Assembly (NCBI RefSeq): GCF_001678495.1
Contig: NZ_JTJL01000016.1
Coordinates: 56,165-120,164 of the forward strand
Direction of reading: 5' to 3'
From: Gallibacterium salpingitidis
GTDB taxonomy: Bacteria > Pseudomonadota > Gammaproteobacteria > Enterobacterales > Pasteurellaceae
DNA length: 64,000 nt
The translations under genes were made by a program, and so were the position numbers. Shown in pieces: positions 9,925 to 21,450 of the stretch. Every line of letters begins with the position of its first letter. Position 1 is the first letter of the stretch. The notes under the pieces were generated by a model, which saw nothing but the letters and a program-made list of their open reading frames with translations, was not told where the DNA came from and ran no database searches.

Positions 9925-9953
9925 TTTACAATGTTGTAGGTTATCTCTATAAT
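9925..9953 (+). promoter_or_regulatory. Promoter of the rplJ-rplL operon
   Basis: TTTACA (9925-9930) and a perfect TATAAT (9948-9953) are 17 bp apart, just after the rplA stop. The -10 lies within a 7-bp inverted repeat (gttgtag 9933-9939 and ctacaac 9954-9960). This gives a leader of about 235 nt before rplJ. Confidence 0.65.
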
Positions 9954-9989
9954 CTACAACCTTGACTTTTATAAGCAAGAATTCTGGTT

Positions 9990-10195
9990 GGTGCTTGACC
10001 TATTCAAGCCTCATCCAAGACCGCAGGGGAAGTGACTTAAGGTCGTTGTATTTCTTAATAATCCTGCGTAGATGGTGTACAGATAAGAATTTTTCTGCTT
10101 CTGGCACCGAAATTCGTCCCCATCTGTTAAGTTGTCAGATTGGGTTTTATTATGTCTAGAAAACTAGATAAATGTATTTCAGGAGCTAAAAGCCA
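9990..10195 (+). ncRNA. L10 leader of the rplJ-rplL operon
   Basis: The region holds the conserved L10-leader blocks seen in E. coli: gacctattcaagcctcatcc, aagaccgcagggg, gacttaa, and cctgcgtagatggtg paired across a loop. L10 complexed with L7/L12 binds this structure and represses translation. A short open frame inside (9962-10159) has no ribosome site and is not a gene. Boundaries are approximate. Confidence 0.7.
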
Positions 10196-10693
10196 ATGGC
10201 ATTAAATCTTCAAGATAAACAAGCAGTTGTTGCTGAAGTAAGCGAAGTTGCCAAGGGTGCGTTATCTGCTGTAGCTGCGGATTCTCGTGGTGTAACAGTA
10301 GACAAAATGACTGAATTACGTAAATCAGCTCGTGAAGCTGGCGTGTATATGCGTGTTGTACGTAATACTTTATTACGTCGTGCCGTTGAAGGTACCGCAT
10401 TTGAATGCATGAAAGATACGTTTAAAGGTCCGACACTTATCGCATTCTCTAATGAACATCCAGGTGCTGCAGCACGTTTGTTCAAAGAATTTGCTAAAGC
10501 AAACGATAAGTTCGAAATTAAAGGCGCAGCCTTTGAAGGTGAGTTCATCGAAGCAAAAGCTATCGATCGTTTAGCAACTCTACCAACATACGAAGAAGCA
10601 ATTGCACGTTTAATGGGTACAATGAAAGAAGCTGCGGCTGGAAAACTTGTACGTACTATTGCGGCGATTCGCGATCAAAAAGAAGCTGCTTAA
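10196..10693 (+). CDS. rplJ: 50S ribosomal protein L10
   Basis: A 165-residue base protein of the ribosomal stalk. Its N-terminal domain binds 23S rRNA together with L11, and its C-terminal helix (about 140-165) anchors L7/L12 dimers. It matches E. coli L10 in [33 protein letters not shown] and [18 protein letters not shown]. Translation is controlled by the preceding leader. Confidence 0.98.
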   Translation: MALNLQDKQAVVAEVSEVAKGALSAVAADSRGVTVDKMTELRKSAREAGVYMRVVRNTLLRRAVEGTAFECMKDTFKGPTLIAFSNEHPGAAARLFKEFAKANDKFEIKGAAFEGEFIEAKAIDRLATLPTYEEAIARLMGTMKEAAAGKLVRTIAAIRDQKEAA

Positions 10694-10745
10694 TATTAGT
10701 AGTTTATTGGTTTAAAAATTTTACTTACTTTAGGAAACGATTGTT

Positions 10746-11117
10746 ATGTCATTAACTAACGAACAAATCATTGAAGCAATTGCTGAAAAATCAGTAATGG
10801 AAATTGTAGAACTTATTTCTGCAATGGAAGAAAAATTTGGTGTTTCTGCGGCAGCAGCTGCAGTAGCAGTAGCAGCTGGCGGCGAAGCAGCAGCAGCTGA
10901 AGAAAAAACTGAATTTGATGTAATCTTAGCAGCAGCTGGTGCAAACAAAGTTGCAGTAATCAAAGCAGTTCGCGGTGCAACAGGTTTAGGCTTGAAAGAA
11001 GCTAAAGACTTAGTTGAATCAGCTCCAGCAACCTTAAAAGAAGGTGTTGCTAAAGCAGAAGCTGAAGCTCTTAAGAAAGAGTTAGAAGAAGCTGGTGCAC
11101 AAGTTGAAATTAAATAA
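10746..11117 (+). CDS. rplL: 50S ribosomal protein L7/L12
   Basis: A 123-residue stalk protein present in several copies per ribosome, which recruits and stimulates translational GTPases. The N-terminal dimerisation region, the alanine-rich flexible hinge (about residues 34-52) and the C-terminal factor-binding domain with [15 protein letters not shown] are all clear. Directly followed by a transcription attenuator that separates it from rpoBC. Confidence 0.98.
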   Translation: MSLTNEQIIEAIAEKSVMEIVELISAMEEKFGVSAAAAAVAVAAGGEAAAAEEKTEFDVILAAAGANKVAVIKAVRGATGLGLKEAKDLVESAPATLKEGVAKAEAEALKKELEEAGAQVEIK

Positions 11118-11142
11118 TTGATATTATTTGATTTTTAGCAAG

Positions 11143-11180
11143 AATGGCTGGTGATTTTATCATCAGCCATTTTGTGCCTT
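11143..11180 (+). terminator. Attenuator between rplL and rpoB
   Basis: The arms at 11143-11154 and 11160-11171 pair over 12 bp (one G-U) with a 5-nt loop, followed by a T-containing but interrupted tract. In E. coli, a leaky terminator at this place reduces rpoBC expression relative to rplJL. The same role is inferred. Confidence 0.65.
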
Positions 11181-11290
11181 TCAGAAACTGAGAGAAATTA
11201 CCGTTTAACACTCACAGTTTTTATCAAATGAAGTCATCAAATGACTAAATTTAAGTTATTGTTTTATAAGTATAAAACAATCCTAACGGT

Positions 11291-11319
11291 ATCAATTTTA
11301 CACTGCCACCTTGTATAAT
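11291..11319 (+). promoter_or_regulatory. Candidate secondary promoter upstream of rpoB
   Basis: A perfect TATAAT is at 11314-11319, 50 bp before the rpoB start, followed by acagcgagag. The -35 at 17-bp spacing (atcaat) is poor, so activity is uncertain. Confidence 0.3.
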
Positions 11320-11368
11320 ACAGCGAGAGTGTGTGGATTGTGGGTCTGAACAGCAAGCAGAGGAACCT

Positions 11369-14300
11369 ATGGTTTACTCCTATACCGAAAAAAAACGTAT
11401 TCGTAAAGACTTCGGCAAACGTCCGCAAGTTTTAAATATTCCTTATTTATTAACTATCCAATTAGACTCTTTTGAGAAGTTTATCCAGAAAGATCCTGAA
11501 GGTCAGCAAGGTTTAGAAGCTGCATTCCGTTCAGTATTTCCAATCGTCAGTAATAACGGAAATACTGAGTTGCAATATGTGGATTACAAGTTAGGTGAGC
11601 CTGTATTTGATGTAAGAGAGTGCCAAATCAGAGGTACGACTTATGCAGCACCACTACGCGTTAAACTTCGTCTTGTAAGTTATGACAAAGATGCCGCGCC
11701 AGGTACAGTTAAAGATATTAAAGAGCAAGATGTATATATGGGTGAAATCCCATTGATGACTGATAATGGTACTTTTGTGATCAATGGAACAGAGCGTGTT
11801 ATCGTTTCACAATTACATCGTAGTCCAGGCGTATTCTTTGATAGTGATAAAGGTAAAACCCATTCTTCAGGTAAAATTTTATACAATGCACGTATTATCC
11901 CTTATCGTGGTTCATGGTTAGATTTTGAATTTGATCCAAAAGATAATCTTTTCGCGCGTATTGACCGTCGTCGTAAATTACCAGCAACCATTATCTTACG
12001 TGCTTTAGGCTATACGACAGAAGAAATCTTAGACCTTTTCTTCAACAAAATTGTATTTGAAATTAAAGATAATCAATTATTAATGACATTAGTGCCAGAA
12101 AGATTGCGTGGTGAAACTGCAACTTTCGATATTGAAGCTAATGGTAAAGTTTATGTTGAGCGTGGACGCCGTATTACTGCTCGTCATATTAATCAATTAA
12201 AAAGAGATAATATTTCACAAGTTGTTGTTCCAGCGGAATATATTGTAGGAAAAGTTTCTGCAAAAGATTACATCAATTTAGAAACTGGCGAAGTTATTTG
12301 TCCTGCAAATGCTGAACTTAGTCTTGAAGTGTTAGCGAATTTAAGTCAAGCAGGCTATACAACTATTGAAACATTATTTACTAACGATCTTGATCATGGA
12401 CCGTACATTTCAGAAACATTACGTGTCGATCCATCTTATGATCGTCTTAGCGCATTAGTTGAAATTTATCGTATGATGCGCCCAGGTGAGCCACCAACAA
12501 AAGAAGCAGCAGAAGGTTTATTTGATAACTTATTCTTCTCTGCAGATCGTTATGATCTTTCTGCAGTTGGTCGTATGAAATTTAATCGCTCATTAGATAT
12601 TCCTGAAGGCGAAGGCAACGGTATTCTTAGTAAAGAAGATATCATCTTAGTGATGAAGAAATTGATTGATATCCGTAATGGTCGTGGTGAAGTGGATGAT
12701 ATTGACCATTTAGGAAACCGTCGTATTCGTTCAGTAGGTGAAATGGCAGAAAATCAATTCCGTATTGGTTTAGTTCGTGTTGAAAGAGCAGTAAAAGAGC
12801 GTTTATCTTTAGGTGATTTAGATTCAGTAACACCACAAGATTTGATCAATGCAAAACCAATTTCTGCAGCGGTTAAAGAATTCTTTGGTTCATCACAATT
12901 ATCACAATTTATGGATCAAAATAACCCATTGTCAGAAGTAACGCATAAACGTCGTATTTCTGCTTTAGGTCCAGGTGGTTTAACTCGTGAACGTGCTGGA
13001 TTCGAAGTGCGTGACGTTCACGCTACACACTATGGTCGTGTGTGTCCAATCGAAACCCCTGAAGGTCCAAACATCGGTTTGATTAACTCACTTTCTGTAT
13101 ATGCACGTACCAATGATTATGGTTTCTTAGAAACACCATATCGTAAAGTAGTTAATGGACAAGTTACTGAAGAGATTGAGTATTTATCTGCAATTGAAGA
13201 AGGTAACTATGTTATCGCACAGGCGAACTCAAACCTAGATGAGAATTTCCGCTTTACTGATACTTTTGTTACTGCACGTGGTGAACATGGTGAATCTGGT
13301 TTATATCGTCCAGAAGATATCCAATATATGGATATTTCTACTCAACAAGTTGTATCTGTTGCGGCAGCGTTGATTCCATTCTTAGAGCACGACGATGCTA
13401 ACCGTGCGTTGATGGGGGCAAACATGCAACGTCAAGCAGTGCCTACATTACGTGCAGATAAACCATTAGTTGGAACTGGTATTGAAAAAGCAGTAGCAGT
13501 TGACTCTGGGGTAACTGTCGTTGCGAAACGTGGTGGTTATGTTCAATATATTGATGCTTCTCGTATCGTAGTAAAAGTTAACGAAGATGAAACTATCCCA
13601 GGTGAAGCGGGTATTGATATTTATAACTTAACTAAATACACCCGTTCTAACCAAAACACTTGTATTAACCAAGTACCATGTGTGTCATTAGGTGAACCGA
13701 TTGGTCGTGGTGAAGTGTTGGCAGATGGACCATCAACTGACTTAGGTGAGTTGGCATTAGGTCAAAATATGCGTGTCGCATTTATGCCATGGAATGGTTA
13801 TAACTTCGAAGACTCAATGTTAGTTTCTGAACGTGTTGTACAAGAAGATCGTTTCACAACTATTCATATTCAAGAGCTTTCTTGTATCGCACGTGACACC
13901 AAATTAGGTTCTGAAGAAATTACCGCTGATATTCCAAACGTTGGGGAAGCAGCGTTAAGTAAACTTGACGAATCAGGTATCGTTTATATCGGTGCAGAAG
14001 TAAAAGGTGGCGATATTCTTGTGGGTAAAGTAACACCAAAAGGTGAAACACAATTAACCCCAGAAGAAAAATTACTTCGTGCTATCTTTGGTGAAAAAGC
14101 TTCTGATGTAAAAGATTCTTCATTACGTGTACCAAATAGTGTTTCTGGTACTGTTATTGACGTTCAAGTATTTACTCGTGATGGTGTTGAAAAAGATAAA
14201 CGTGCACTAGAAATCGAAGAAATGCAGTTAAAACAAGCGAAGAAAGATTTAACTGCGGAATTAGATATTCTTGAAGCAGGTCTATTTACTCGAGTTCGTT

Positions 14301-15406
14301 CATTGTTATTAGCAAATGGCTTCAGTGAAGAGAAACTTGAGAAGCTCGATCGTATGAAATGGCTTGAGCAATCTCTTGCTGATGAAGAGAAACAAGCTCA
14401 ATTAGAACAGCTTGCTGAACAGCTAGATGAATTACGTAAAGAGTTTGATCGTAAGTTAGAAATTAAACGTAACAAGATTATCCAAGGTGATGATCTTGCA
14501 CCAGGCGTATTGAAAGTTGTTAAAGTGTATCTTGCGGTGAAACGCCAAATCCAACCTGGAGATAAAATGGCGGGTCGTCACGGTAACAAAGGGGTTATTT
14601 CAAAAATTAACCCAATCGAAGATATGCCATATGACGAAAACGGCCAACCAGTTGATATCGTGTTGAACCCACTAGGGGTACCATCACGTATGAACATCGG
14701 TCAGATCCTTGAAACCCACTTAGGTTTTGCGGCGAAAGGTATCGGTGATCAAATTAATCGTATGATTAAAGAAAAACAAGAAGTTGCTAAATTACGTGAA
14801 TATATCCAAAAAGCGTATGATTTAGGTGACGCTTGTCAGAAAGTTGATCTCAGCACTTTCACTGATGAAGAAGTAATGCGTTTAGCGCAAAACTTACGTA
14901 AAGGTTTACCGCTTGCGACACCAGTATTCGATGGTGCGGAAGAAAAAGAAATCAAAGGTTTGCTTGAATTAGCAGGCTTGCCAACATCAGGACAAATTAC
15001 CCTTTATGATGGTCGTACTGGGGAAAAATTTGAGCGTCCAGTAACCGTTGGTTATATGTACATGTTGAAACTTAACCACTTAGTAGATGACAAGATGCAT
15101 GCTCGTTCAACTGGTTCGTACAGTCTTGTTACTCAACAACCACTTGGTGGTAAGGCTCAATTTGGTGGTCAACGTTTCGGTGAGATGGAAGTATGGGCAT
15201 TAGAAGCATACGGTGCAGCATATACCTTACAAGAAATGTTGACTGTGAAATCAGATGACGTCAATGGTCGTACGAAGATGTATAAAAACATCGTTGATGG
15301 TACGCATGAGATGGATCCAAGTATGCCTGAGTCATTTAATGTATTACTTAAAGAAATCCGTTCTTTGGGTATTAACATTGATTTGGGTGATGAGGAAGCT
15401 GAATAA
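11369..15406 (+). CDS. rpoB: RNA polymerase beta subunit
   Basis: A 1345-residue catalytic subunit (E. coli 1342). The start is the ATG at 11369 ([19 protein letters not shown]), preceded by AGAGGA; an in-frame upstream extension of 12 codons is not supported by the family. The rifampicin pocket reads [20 protein letters not shown] and [10 protein letters not shown], with the usual resistance positions (E. coli Gln513, Asp516, His526, Ser531) in wild-type state. Conserved [13 protein letters not shown] and the C-terminal clamp region are present. Cotranscribed with rpoC, 75 bp downstream. Confidence 0.98.
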   Translation: MVYSYTEKKRIRKDFGKRPQVLNIPYLLTIQLDSFEKFIQKDPEGQQGLEAAFRSVFPIVSNNGNTELQYVDYKLGEPVFDVRECQIRGTTYAAPLRVKLRLVSYDKDAAPGTVKDIKEQDVYMGEIPLMTDNGTFVINGTERVIVSQLHRSPGVFFDSDKGKTHSSGKILYNARIIPYRGSWLDFEFDPKDNLFARIDRRRKLPATIILRALGYTTEEILDLFFNKIVFEIKDNQLLMTLVPERLRGETATFDIEANGKVYVERGRRITARHINQLKRDNISQVVVPAEYIVGKVSAKDYINLETGEVICPANAELSLEVLANLSQAGYTTIETLFTNDLDHGPYISETLRVDPSYDRLSALVEIYRMMRPGEPPTKEAAEGLFDNLFFSADRYDLSAVGRMKFNRSLDIPEGEGNGILSKEDIILVMKKLIDIRNGRGEVDDIDHLGNRRIRSVGEMAENQFRIGLVRVERAVKERLSLGDLDSVTPQDLINAKPISAAVKEFFGSSQLSQFMDQNNPLSEVTHKRRISALGPGGLTRERAGFEVRDVHATHYGRVCPIETPEGPNIGLINSLSVYARTNDYGFLETPYRKVVNGQVTEEIEYLSAIEEGNYVIAQANSNLDENFRFTDTFVTARGEHGESGLYRPEDIQYMDISTQQVVSVAAALIPFLEHDDANRALMGANMQRQAVPTLRADKPLVGTGIEKAVAVDSGVTVVAKRGGYVQYIDASRIVVKVNEDETIPGEAGIDIYNLTKYTRSNQNTCINQVPCVSLGEPIGRGEVLADGPSTDLGELALGQNMRVAFMPWNGYNFEDSMLVSERVVQEDRFTTIHIQELSCIARDTKLGSEEITADIPNVGEAALSKLDESGIVYIGAEVKGGDILVGKVTPKGETQLTPEEKLLRAIFGEKASDVKDSSLRVPNSVSGTVIDVQVFTRDGVEKDKRALEIEEMQLKQAKKDLTAELDILEAGLFTRVRSLLLANGFSEEKLEKLDRMKWLEQSLADEEKQAQLEQLAEQLDELRKEFDRKLEIKRNKIIQGDDLAPGVLKVVKVYLAVKRQIQPGDKMAGRHGNKGVISKINPIEDMPYDENGQPVDIVLNPLGVPSRMNIGQILETHLGFAAKGIGDQINRMIKEKQEVAKLREYIQKAYDLGDACQKVDLSTFTDEEVMRLAQNLRKGLPLATPVFDGAEEKEIKGLLELAGLPTSGQITLYDGRTGEKFERPVTVGYMYMLKLNHLVDDKMHARSTGSYSLVTQQPLGGKAQFGGQRFGEMEVWALEAYGAAYTLQEMLTVKSDDVNGRTKMYKNIVDGTHEMDPSMPESFNVLLKEIRSLGINIDLGDEEAE

Positions 15407-15425
15407 TTCAGCCAATAAGATTAGC

Positions 15426-15451
15426 GCAAGTGTGGAGTAATCCGCACTTGC
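15426..15451 (+). other. rpoB-rpoC intercistronic stem-loop
   Basis: The arms gcaagtgtgga (15426-15436) and tccgcacttgc (15441-15451) make an 11-bp stem with one G-U pair and a GUAA (GNRA) tetraloop. No T-run follows, so it is not a terminator. It may be a processing or stability element. Confidence 0.55.
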
Positions 15452-15481
15452 ATAAAGTTTAACTCCGATGGGAGCAAATCT

Positions 15482-18400
15482 GTGAAAGACTTAGTTAAGT
15501 TTTTAAAAACACAATCAAAATCTCGTGAAGACTTTGATGTGATTAAAATTGGTCTAGCTTCTCCAGACATGATTCGTTCATGGTCTTATGGTGAAGTGAA
15601 AAAACCAGAAACTATCAATTATCGTACCTTCAAGCCTGAACGCGATGGTCTATTCTGTGCCAGAATTTTCGGACCAGTGAAAGATTACGAATGTTTATGT
15701 GGTAAATATAAACGTTTGAAACATCGTGGCGTGATTTGTGAAAAATGTGGTGTTGAAGTTACTCAAGCTAAGGTACGTCGTGAACGTATGGGGCACATTG
15801 AGTTAGCCTCTCCTGTTGCACATATTTGGTTCTTAAAATCATTACCATCTCGTATCGGTCTATTGTTAGATATGCCATTACGTGATATTGAGCGTGTTCT
15901 TTATTTTGAATCATACATTGTGATCGAACCAGGTATGACAGATCTTGAAAAAGGTCAATTATTAACTGAAGAACAATTCTTAGACGCAGAAGAGCGTTGG
16001 GGCGATGAGTTTGAAGCGAAAATGGGTGCGGAAGCAATCCAAGCTTTACTTCGTGATATGGATCTTGAGCACCAATGTGAAACATTACGTGAAGAGTTAC
16101 AAGAAACTAATTCAGAAACTAAACGTAAAAAAATCACTAAGCGTTTAAAATTATTAGAAGCATTTATTCAATCTGGTAATAAACCAGAGTGGATGGTATT
16201 AACTGTATTACCAGTATTACCACCAGATTTACGTCCATTAGTACCACTTGATGGTGGTCGTTTTGCGACATCAGATTTGAATGATCTTTATCGTCGTGTG
16301 ATCAACCGTAACAATCGTTTAAAACGTCTTTTAGACTTAATTGCGCCAGATATTATTGTGCGTAATGAAAAACGTATGTTACAAGAATCTGTAGATGCGT
16401 TATTAGATAATGGTCGTCGTGGTCGTGCGATTACTGGTTCAAATAAACGTCCATTAAAATCATTAGCGGATATGATCAAAGGTAAACAAGGTCGTTTCCG
16501 TCAAAACTTATTAGGTAAACGTGTTGACTATTCAGGTCGTTCTGTAATTACCGTAGGTCCATACTTACGCTTACATCAATGTGGTTTACCGAAGAAAATG
16601 GCATTGGAATTATTCCGTCCATTTATCTATGCAAAATTAGAAAGTCGTGGTTTGGCATCAACCATTAAAGCGGCGAAGAAAATGGTTGAACGTGAAGATG
16701 CAATCGTATGGGATATTTTGGCAGAAGTTATTCGTGAACATCCAATTCTGCTTAACCGTGCACCGACACTTCACCGTTTAGGTATTCAAGCATTTGAACC
16801 GATCTTAATCGAAGGTAAAGCGATCCAATTGCATCCATTAGTTTGTGCGGCGTTCAACGCGGACTTCGATGGTGACCAAATGGCGGTTCACGTGCCATTG
16901 ACATTAGAAGCACAATTAGAAGCTCGTGCATTAATGATGTCAACCAACAACATTTTATCACCAGCAAACGGTGATCCGATTATCGTACCATCTCAAGACG
17001 TGGTATTAGGTCTTTACTATATGACTCGTGAAAAAGTTAACGGTAAAGGCGAAGGAATGTTGTTACAAGATCCACGTGAAGCTGAAAAAGCATATCGTAC
17101 TGGTCAAGCTGAACTTCACTCTCGTGTGAAAGTACGTATTACTGAATATGAGAAAAATGCACAAGGTGAATTTGAAGCGAAAACCACTTTAACTGATACG
17201 ACTGTTGGTCGTGCGATTTTATGGATGATTGCACCTAAAGGTATGCCATTTAGTCTATTCAACCAAACTTTAGGTAAGAAAGCGATTTCTCGTTTAATTA
17301 ACGAAAGCTATCGTCGTTTGGGAATGAAAGACAGCGTTATCTTTGCTGACCAAATTATGTACACTGGTTTTGCTTATGCTGCACGTTCTGGTTCATCAGT
17401 TGGTATTGATGATATGGTGATTCCAGAGAAGAAATATGAAATTATTTCTTCAGCAGAAGAAGAAGTAGCAGAAATTCAAGAACAATTTAACTCTGGTTTA
17501 GTAACCGCTGGCGAACGTTATAACAAAGTTATCGATATTTGGGCAGCAGCGAATGAACGTGTTGCGAAAGCGATGATGGAAAACCTTTCTACTGAAGAAG
17601 TGGTAAATCGTAACGGCGAACTCGAAAAACAAAGCTCATTTAACAGCATCTTTATGATGGCTGATTCAGGGGCGCGTGGTTCTGCAGCACAGATTCGTCA
17701 GCTTGCTGGTATGCGTGGTTTGATGGCTCGTCCAGATGGTTCGATCATTGAAACTCCTATTACAGCAAACTTCCGCGAAGGTCTAAACGTTCTTCAATAC
17801 TTTATTTCAACCCATGGTGCACGTAAAGGTTTGGCGGATACCGCGTTGAAAACAGCGAACTCAGGTTATTTGACTCGTCGTTTAGTTGACGTAGCACAAG
17901 ACCTTGTAGTGGTAGAAGATGACTGTGGTACACACGAAGGTATCGTGATGACACCATTAATTGAAGGTGGTGATGAAAAAGTCAGCTTGAGAGAGTTAGT
18001 ATTAGGACGTGTAACTGCAGAAGATGTATTAAATCCAGGTACAGAAGAAGTGTTGATTCCACGTAATACACTATTAGATGAAAAATGGTGTGAAGTGATT
18101 GATAAACACTCTGTTGATAGCATCAAAGTACGTTCAGTTGTAACTTGTGATACTGATTTTGGTGTGTGTGCGAAATGTTATGGTCGTGACCTTGCACGCG
18201 GACACTTAATTAACCAAGGTGAAGCAATCGGGGTTATTGCAGCGCAATCAATCGGTGAGCCAGGTACACAGTTAACCATGCGTACATTCCACATCGGTGG
18301 TGCGGCGTCTGCAGCTGCGAAAGAATCAAGTGTTCAAGTGAAGAATACTGGTACTATTCGTTTAACTAATGCGAAATTCGTAACTAACCAAGACGGTAAA

Positions 18401-19711
18401 CTTGTAATTACTTCTCGTAATACTGAGTTGACTGTGATTGATACTTTTGGTCGTACTAAAGAGCACTATAAATTGCCATATGGTTCTATTTTAAATAAAG
18501 CTAATGGCGATGATGTAACTGCAGGTGAAACTGTAGCGAACTGGGATCCACATACAATGCCAGTTGTTTCTGAAGCAAAAGGTTTTGTGAAATTTGTCGA
18601 TATTATTGATGGTTTAACTGTTACTCGTCAAACTGATGAATTAACAGGTCTTTCATCAATCGTGGTACAAGATGTTGGTGAACGTGCGACTGCAGGTAAA
18701 GATTTACGTCCAGCATTGAAACTTGTTGATGCTAACGGTAACGATATTTTAATTCCAGGAACAGAAGTGCCAGCACAATACTTCTTACCTGGTAAAGCAA
18801 TTGTTACTTTAGACGATAATGCAGAAGTTAATATCGGGGATTCTTTAGCACGTATTCCACAAGAATCATCAGGTACTAAAGATATTACCGGTGGTTTACC
18901 ACGTGTTGCAGATTTATTTGAAGCGCGTAAACCAAAAGAGCCTGCAATTTTGGCAGAGATTTCTGGTATCGTTTCATTTGGTAAAGAAACTAAAGGTAAA
19001 CGCCGTTTAGTAATTACTCCAAGTGAAGGTGAAGCATACGAAGAAATGATTCCAAAATGGCGTCAACTCAACGTATTTGAAGGTGAAATGGTACAACGCG
19101 GTGATATTATTTCTGATGGTCCAGAATCTCCGCATGATATCCTTCGCTTACGTGGCGTACGTGCAGTAACTGAGTATATCGTGAATGAAGTACAAGATGT
19201 TTACCGCTTACAAGGGGTAAAAATCAATGATAAACACATTGAAGTTATCGTACGTCAAATGTTACGTAAATGCGTGATTACCAATGCGTATGATTCAGAA
19301 TTCCTTGAAGGTGAACAAGTTGAAGTTGCGCGCGTGAAAGTTGTTAACCGTAAACGTGCAGCAGAAGGTAAACCGTTAGTTGAATTTGAACGTGAATTAC
19401 TCGGTATTACTAAAGCTTCATTGGCGACAGAATCATTTATTTCTGCGGCATCATTCCAAGAAACAACACGTGTGCTTACTGAAGCAGCGGTTGCTGGAAA
19501 ACAAGATGAATTACGTGGCTTGAAAGAAAACGTAATCGTAGGTCGCTTAATTCCTGCTGGTACAGGTTTTGCTTATCACCAAAGCAGAGCGAAAAAACGC
19601 CATGCAGCAGCAATGAATGCGAATGCAGCAGTTGTTGAAGAGCCAACAATCAGTGCTGAGGAAGCAGTAGCGAACTTAGCAGAAATGTTGAATATGAATG
19701 AAGCAGAATAA
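15482..19711 (+). CDS. rpoC: RNA polymerase beta' subunit
   Basis: A 1409-residue catalytic subunit (E. coli 1407). It starts with GTG, as in E. coli, behind GGGAG. The N-terminal zinc site [20 protein letters not shown], the active-site [12 protein letters not shown] (Mg2+ aspartates), the bridge helix and trigger loop region ([19 protein letters not shown]) and the second zinc site ([19 protein letters not shown]) are intact. Followed by a strong terminator that ends the operon. Confidence 0.98.
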   Translation: MKDLVKFLKTQSKSREDFDVIKIGLASPDMIRSWSYGEVKKPETINYRTFKPERDGLFCARIFGPVKDYECLCGKYKRLKHRGVICEKCGVEVTQAKVRRERMGHIELASPVAHIWFLKSLPSRIGLLLDMPLRDIERVLYFESYIVIEPGMTDLEKGQLLTEEQFLDAEERWGDEFEAKMGAEAIQALLRDMDLEHQCETLREELQETNSETKRKKITKRLKLLEAFIQSGNKPEWMVLTVLPVLPPDLRPLVPLDGGRFATSDLNDLYRRVINRNNRLKRLLDLIAPDIIVRNEKRMLQESVDALLDNGRRGRAITGSNKRPLKSLADMIKGKQGRFRQNLLGKRVDYSGRSVITVGPYLRLHQCGLPKKMALELFRPFIYAKLESRGLASTIKAAKKMVEREDAIVWDILAEVIREHPILLNRAPTLHRLGIQAFEPILIEGKAIQLHPLVCAAFNADFDGDQMAVHVPLTLEAQLEARALMMSTNNILSPANGDPIIVPSQDVVLGLYYMTREKVNGKGEGMLLQDPREAEKAYRTGQAELHSRVKVRITEYEKNAQGEFEAKTTLTDTTVGRAILWMIAPKGMPFSLFNQTLGKKAISRLINESYRRLGMKDSVIFADQIMYTGFAYAARSGSSVGIDDMVIPEKKYEIISSAEEEVAEIQEQFNSGLVTAGERYNKVIDIWAAANERVAKAMMENLSTEEVVNRNGELEKQSSFNSIFMMADSGARGSAAQIRQLAGMRGLMARPDGSIIETPITANFREGLNVLQYFISTHGARKGLADTALKTANSGYLTRRLVDVAQDLVVVEDDCGTHEGIVMTPLIEGGDEKVSLRELVLGRVTAEDVLNPGTEEVLIPRNTLLDEKWCEVIDKHSVDSIKVRSVVTCDTDFGVCAKCYGRDLARGHLINQGEAIGVIAAQSIGEPGTQLTMRTFHIGGAASAAAKESSVQVKNTGTIRLTNAKFVTNQDGKLVITSRNTELTVIDTFGRTKEHYKLPYGSILNKANGDDVTAGETVANWDPHTMPVVSEAKGFVKFVDIIDGLTVTRQTDELTGLSSIVVQDVGERATAGKDLRPALKLVDANGNDILIPGTEVPAQYFLPGKAIVTLDDNAEVNIGDSLARIPQESSGTKDITGGLPRVADLFEARKPKEPAILAEISGIVSFGKETKGKRRLVITPSEGEAYEEMIPKWRQLNVFEGEMVQRGDIISDGPESPHDILRLRGVRAVTEYIVNEVQDVYRLQGVKINDKHIEVIVRQMLRKCVITNAYDSEFLEGEQVEVARVKVVNRKRAAEGKPLVEFERELLGITKASLATESFISAASFQETTRVLTEAAVAGKQDELRGLKENVIVGRLIPAGTGFAYHQSRAKKRHAAAMNANAAVVEEPTISAEEAVANLAEMLNMNEAE

Positions 19712-19743
19712 GATTTTGCTGTCGTAAAATAGCAATACAAAAT

Positions 19744-19772
19744 ACCGAGTCAGCAGGACTCGGTGTTTTTTT
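19744..19772 (+). terminator. Rho-independent terminator after rpoC
   Basis: The stem accgagtc (19744-19751) / gactcggt (19757-19764) has a 5-nt loop, then GTTTTTTT. It ends the rplJ-rpoC transcription unit facing convergent glpX. Confidence 0.9.
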
Positions 19773-19809
19773 GCATTTATTGCGGTGATGATTTAATGAA
19801 ATATCAACA

Positions 19810-20826
19810 TTATTGATTGATTAAACGATAGATTTCAGGATCTTTACGATCTAAATAATGGAAAGATTGAATGCGACGAATTGTACGAGAACGACCACGA
19901 ATCAATAAGGTTTCAGTAGTTGCAATATCACCTTTACGATGAACACCTTTTAATAGATCGCCATGTGTAATACCGGTTGCGGAAAAGACTAAGTTGTCAT
20001 CGCGAACTAATTCATCTAATAACAACACTTTGTTAATCTCCACCCCCATTTCTTGACAACGACGACGTTCACTCTCTGCAAATGCGCGATTTTCTTCGCT
20101 ATCACCTTTTACGACTTCGCGAGTTAATAAACGTGCTTGCATTTCACCACCTAACGCGCGAATACCTGCTGCAGCGACTACACCTTCAGGAGCACCACCA
20201 ATACAATACATCATATCTACCCCAGTATCAGGTAAACAGCATAGTAACGCAGCAGCAACATCTCCATCTGGAATAGCTAACACCTTAACCCCAAGTTGTT
20301 GCATTCTGGTGATAACATCTTTGTGTCGAGGCTTATCTAAGGTGACAACGGTAAGTTGAGAGAGCAATTTACCCATTTTAGAAGCAACACGACGTAAATT
20401 TTGTTCTAAAGGTAAATTGAGATCGACCATGCCCTTGACTTCTGGACCAACTACTAATTTTTCCATATACATATCAGGCGCACGCAAGAAGGTATTTGGA
20501 CCACCTGCGGCTAATACTGCAATTGCATTGGCTTGCCCCATTGCCACCATACGAGTACCTTCGATTGGATCTACTGCAATAGCGATTGGTTCTTCACTGA
20601 CGCCTTTACCAAGTTTTTCACCGATATACAACATTGGTGCTTCGTCTATTTCACCTTCACCAATGACAATTTCACCATTCATTTCAATCTGATTCAGCAT
20701 AGTACGCATCGCTTTTACTGCGGCTGCATCAGCGGCATTTTTATCACCTCGCCCTAACCAAGAGAATCCAGCTAATGCTGCTGCTTCTGTTACTCGAGAA
20801 AATTCGATTGCCAATGCTCTTTTCAT
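19810..20826 (-). CDS. glpX: Fructose-1,6-bisphosphatase, class II
   Basis: Hydrolyses fructose 1,6-bisphosphate to fructose 6-phosphate in gluconeogenesis. It is the lithium-sensitive, Mn2+-dependent GlpX type. It has 338 residues (E. coli 336), with the metal and phosphate sites GEGEIDEAPM, DPIEGTRM and the C-terminal substrate loop GGAPEGVVAAAGIRALGGEM. Here it is monocistronic and divergent from zapB, rather than in a glpFKX operon. Confidence 0.95.
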   Translation of the reverse strand: MKRALAIEFSRVTEAAALAGFSWLGRGDKNAADAAAVKAMRTMLNQIEMNGEIVIGEGEIDEAPMLYIGEKLGKGVSEEPIAIAVDPIEGTRMVAMGQANAIAVLAAGGPNTFLRAPDMYMEKLVVGPEVKGMVDLNLPLEQNLRRVASKMGKLLSQLTVVTLDKPRHKDVITRMQQLGVKVLAIPDGDVAAALLCCLPDTGVDMMYCIGGAPEGVVAAAGIRALGGEMQARLLTREVVKGDSEENRAFAESERRRCQEMGVEINKVLLLDELVRDDNLVFSATGITHGDLLKGVHRKGDIATTETLLIRGRSRTIRRIQSFHYLDRKDPEIYRLINQ

Positions 20827-20921
20827 AATTTTTCCTTACCCTAACAATGATCAAAACCGCTTAATTCTAGCATTTGGCAAACGATTGCTTAACTAATTTA
20901 TTGAAGATTTTTTTAATTTAG

Positions 20922-20950
20922 ATGAAATGGAATCTTATCTAGGATAGAAT
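20922..20950 (+). promoter_or_regulatory. Candidate zapB promoter
   Basis: TAGAAT at 20945-20950 has a weak -35 (ATGAAA, 20922-20927) at 17-bp spacing. It lies 45 bp before the zapB start. Confidence 0.35.
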
Positions 20951-20995
20951 GTTAGCCATCCTGATGTATTGGACAACTAATGAGGAATAATAACA

Positions 20996-21235
20996 ATGTC
21001 TTTAGAAATTTTAGATCAACTTGAAGCGAAGATTAAACAAGCTGTAGAAACTATCCAACTTCTCCAATTAGAAATTGAAGAGTTAAAAGAACAAAAAGCC
21101 AATGTGGAACAAGCTAACCAAGCTCTTCAAGCAGAAAAATCTCAACTGAATGCAGAAAATGCACAATTAAAAGAAGAACAACAACGTTGGCAAGAGCGTT
21201 TACGTTCATTAATTGGACAAATTGAAAACGTTTAA
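20996..21235 (+). CDS. zapB: Cell division protein ZapB
   Basis: A 79-residue protein that is coiled coil nearly throughout, with leucine and glutamine heptads (MSLEILDQLEAKIKQAVETI at the start, then IEELKEQKANVEQANQALQ). Matches E. coli ZapB (81 residues), which binds ZapA and helps organise the Z-ring and terminus region. Start preceded by TGAGGAA. Two hairpins follow it. Confidence 0.92.
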   Translation: MSLEILDQLEAKIKQAVETIQLLQLEIEELKEQKANVEQANQALQAEKSQLNAENAQLKEEQQRWQERLRSLIGQIENV

Positions 21236-21255
21236 TTCATTATCGCTATGATTGG

Positions 21256-21300
21256 AAACCCACTTTATTATGGTTAACAGATAAAGTGGGTTTACTTTTC
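21256..21300 (+). terminator. Terminator after zapB
   Basis: The stem aaacccacttta (21256-21267) / taaagtgggttt (21282-21293) is a perfect 12-bp match with a 14-nt loop, followed by ACTTTTCTC. Confidence 0.75.
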
Positions 21301-21343
21301 TCTATTTAGCAATGTGGCATATAGAGAAAACATAAAGAAGTTA

Positions 21344-21388
21344 GAACCAAATCTGATTATGCAATAGTCAGATTTGGTTCTATTTTCT
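21344..21388 (+). terminator. Second strong hairpin between zapB and the DMT exporter gene
   Basis: gaaccaaatctga (21344-21356) and tcagatttggttc (21368-21380) form a perfect 13-bp stem with an 11-nt loop, then TATTTTCT. It comes after the zapB terminator and 63 bp before the next start. It could be an attenuator or the end of an unrecognised small transcript. Confidence 0.55.
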
Positions 21389-21450
21389 AGAGTAGATAAG
21401 AATTTAAGATAAAGATCTATTTGTTGTTGAGATAGTATGGGATAACGAGT

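Noticed and set aside
9962..10159. 65-codon open frame between rplA and rplJ
   Set aside because: The region is explained by the conserved L10 leader RNA, and there is no ribosome site.
10210..10548. Long open frames on the minus strand inside rplJ and rplL
   Set aside because: They mirror codon bias of highly expressed ribosomal genes and have no independent signals.
11333..11368. Upstream extension of rpoB by 12 codons
   Set aside because: The family begins at [10 protein letters not shown] and a good ribosome site precedes the ATG at 11369.
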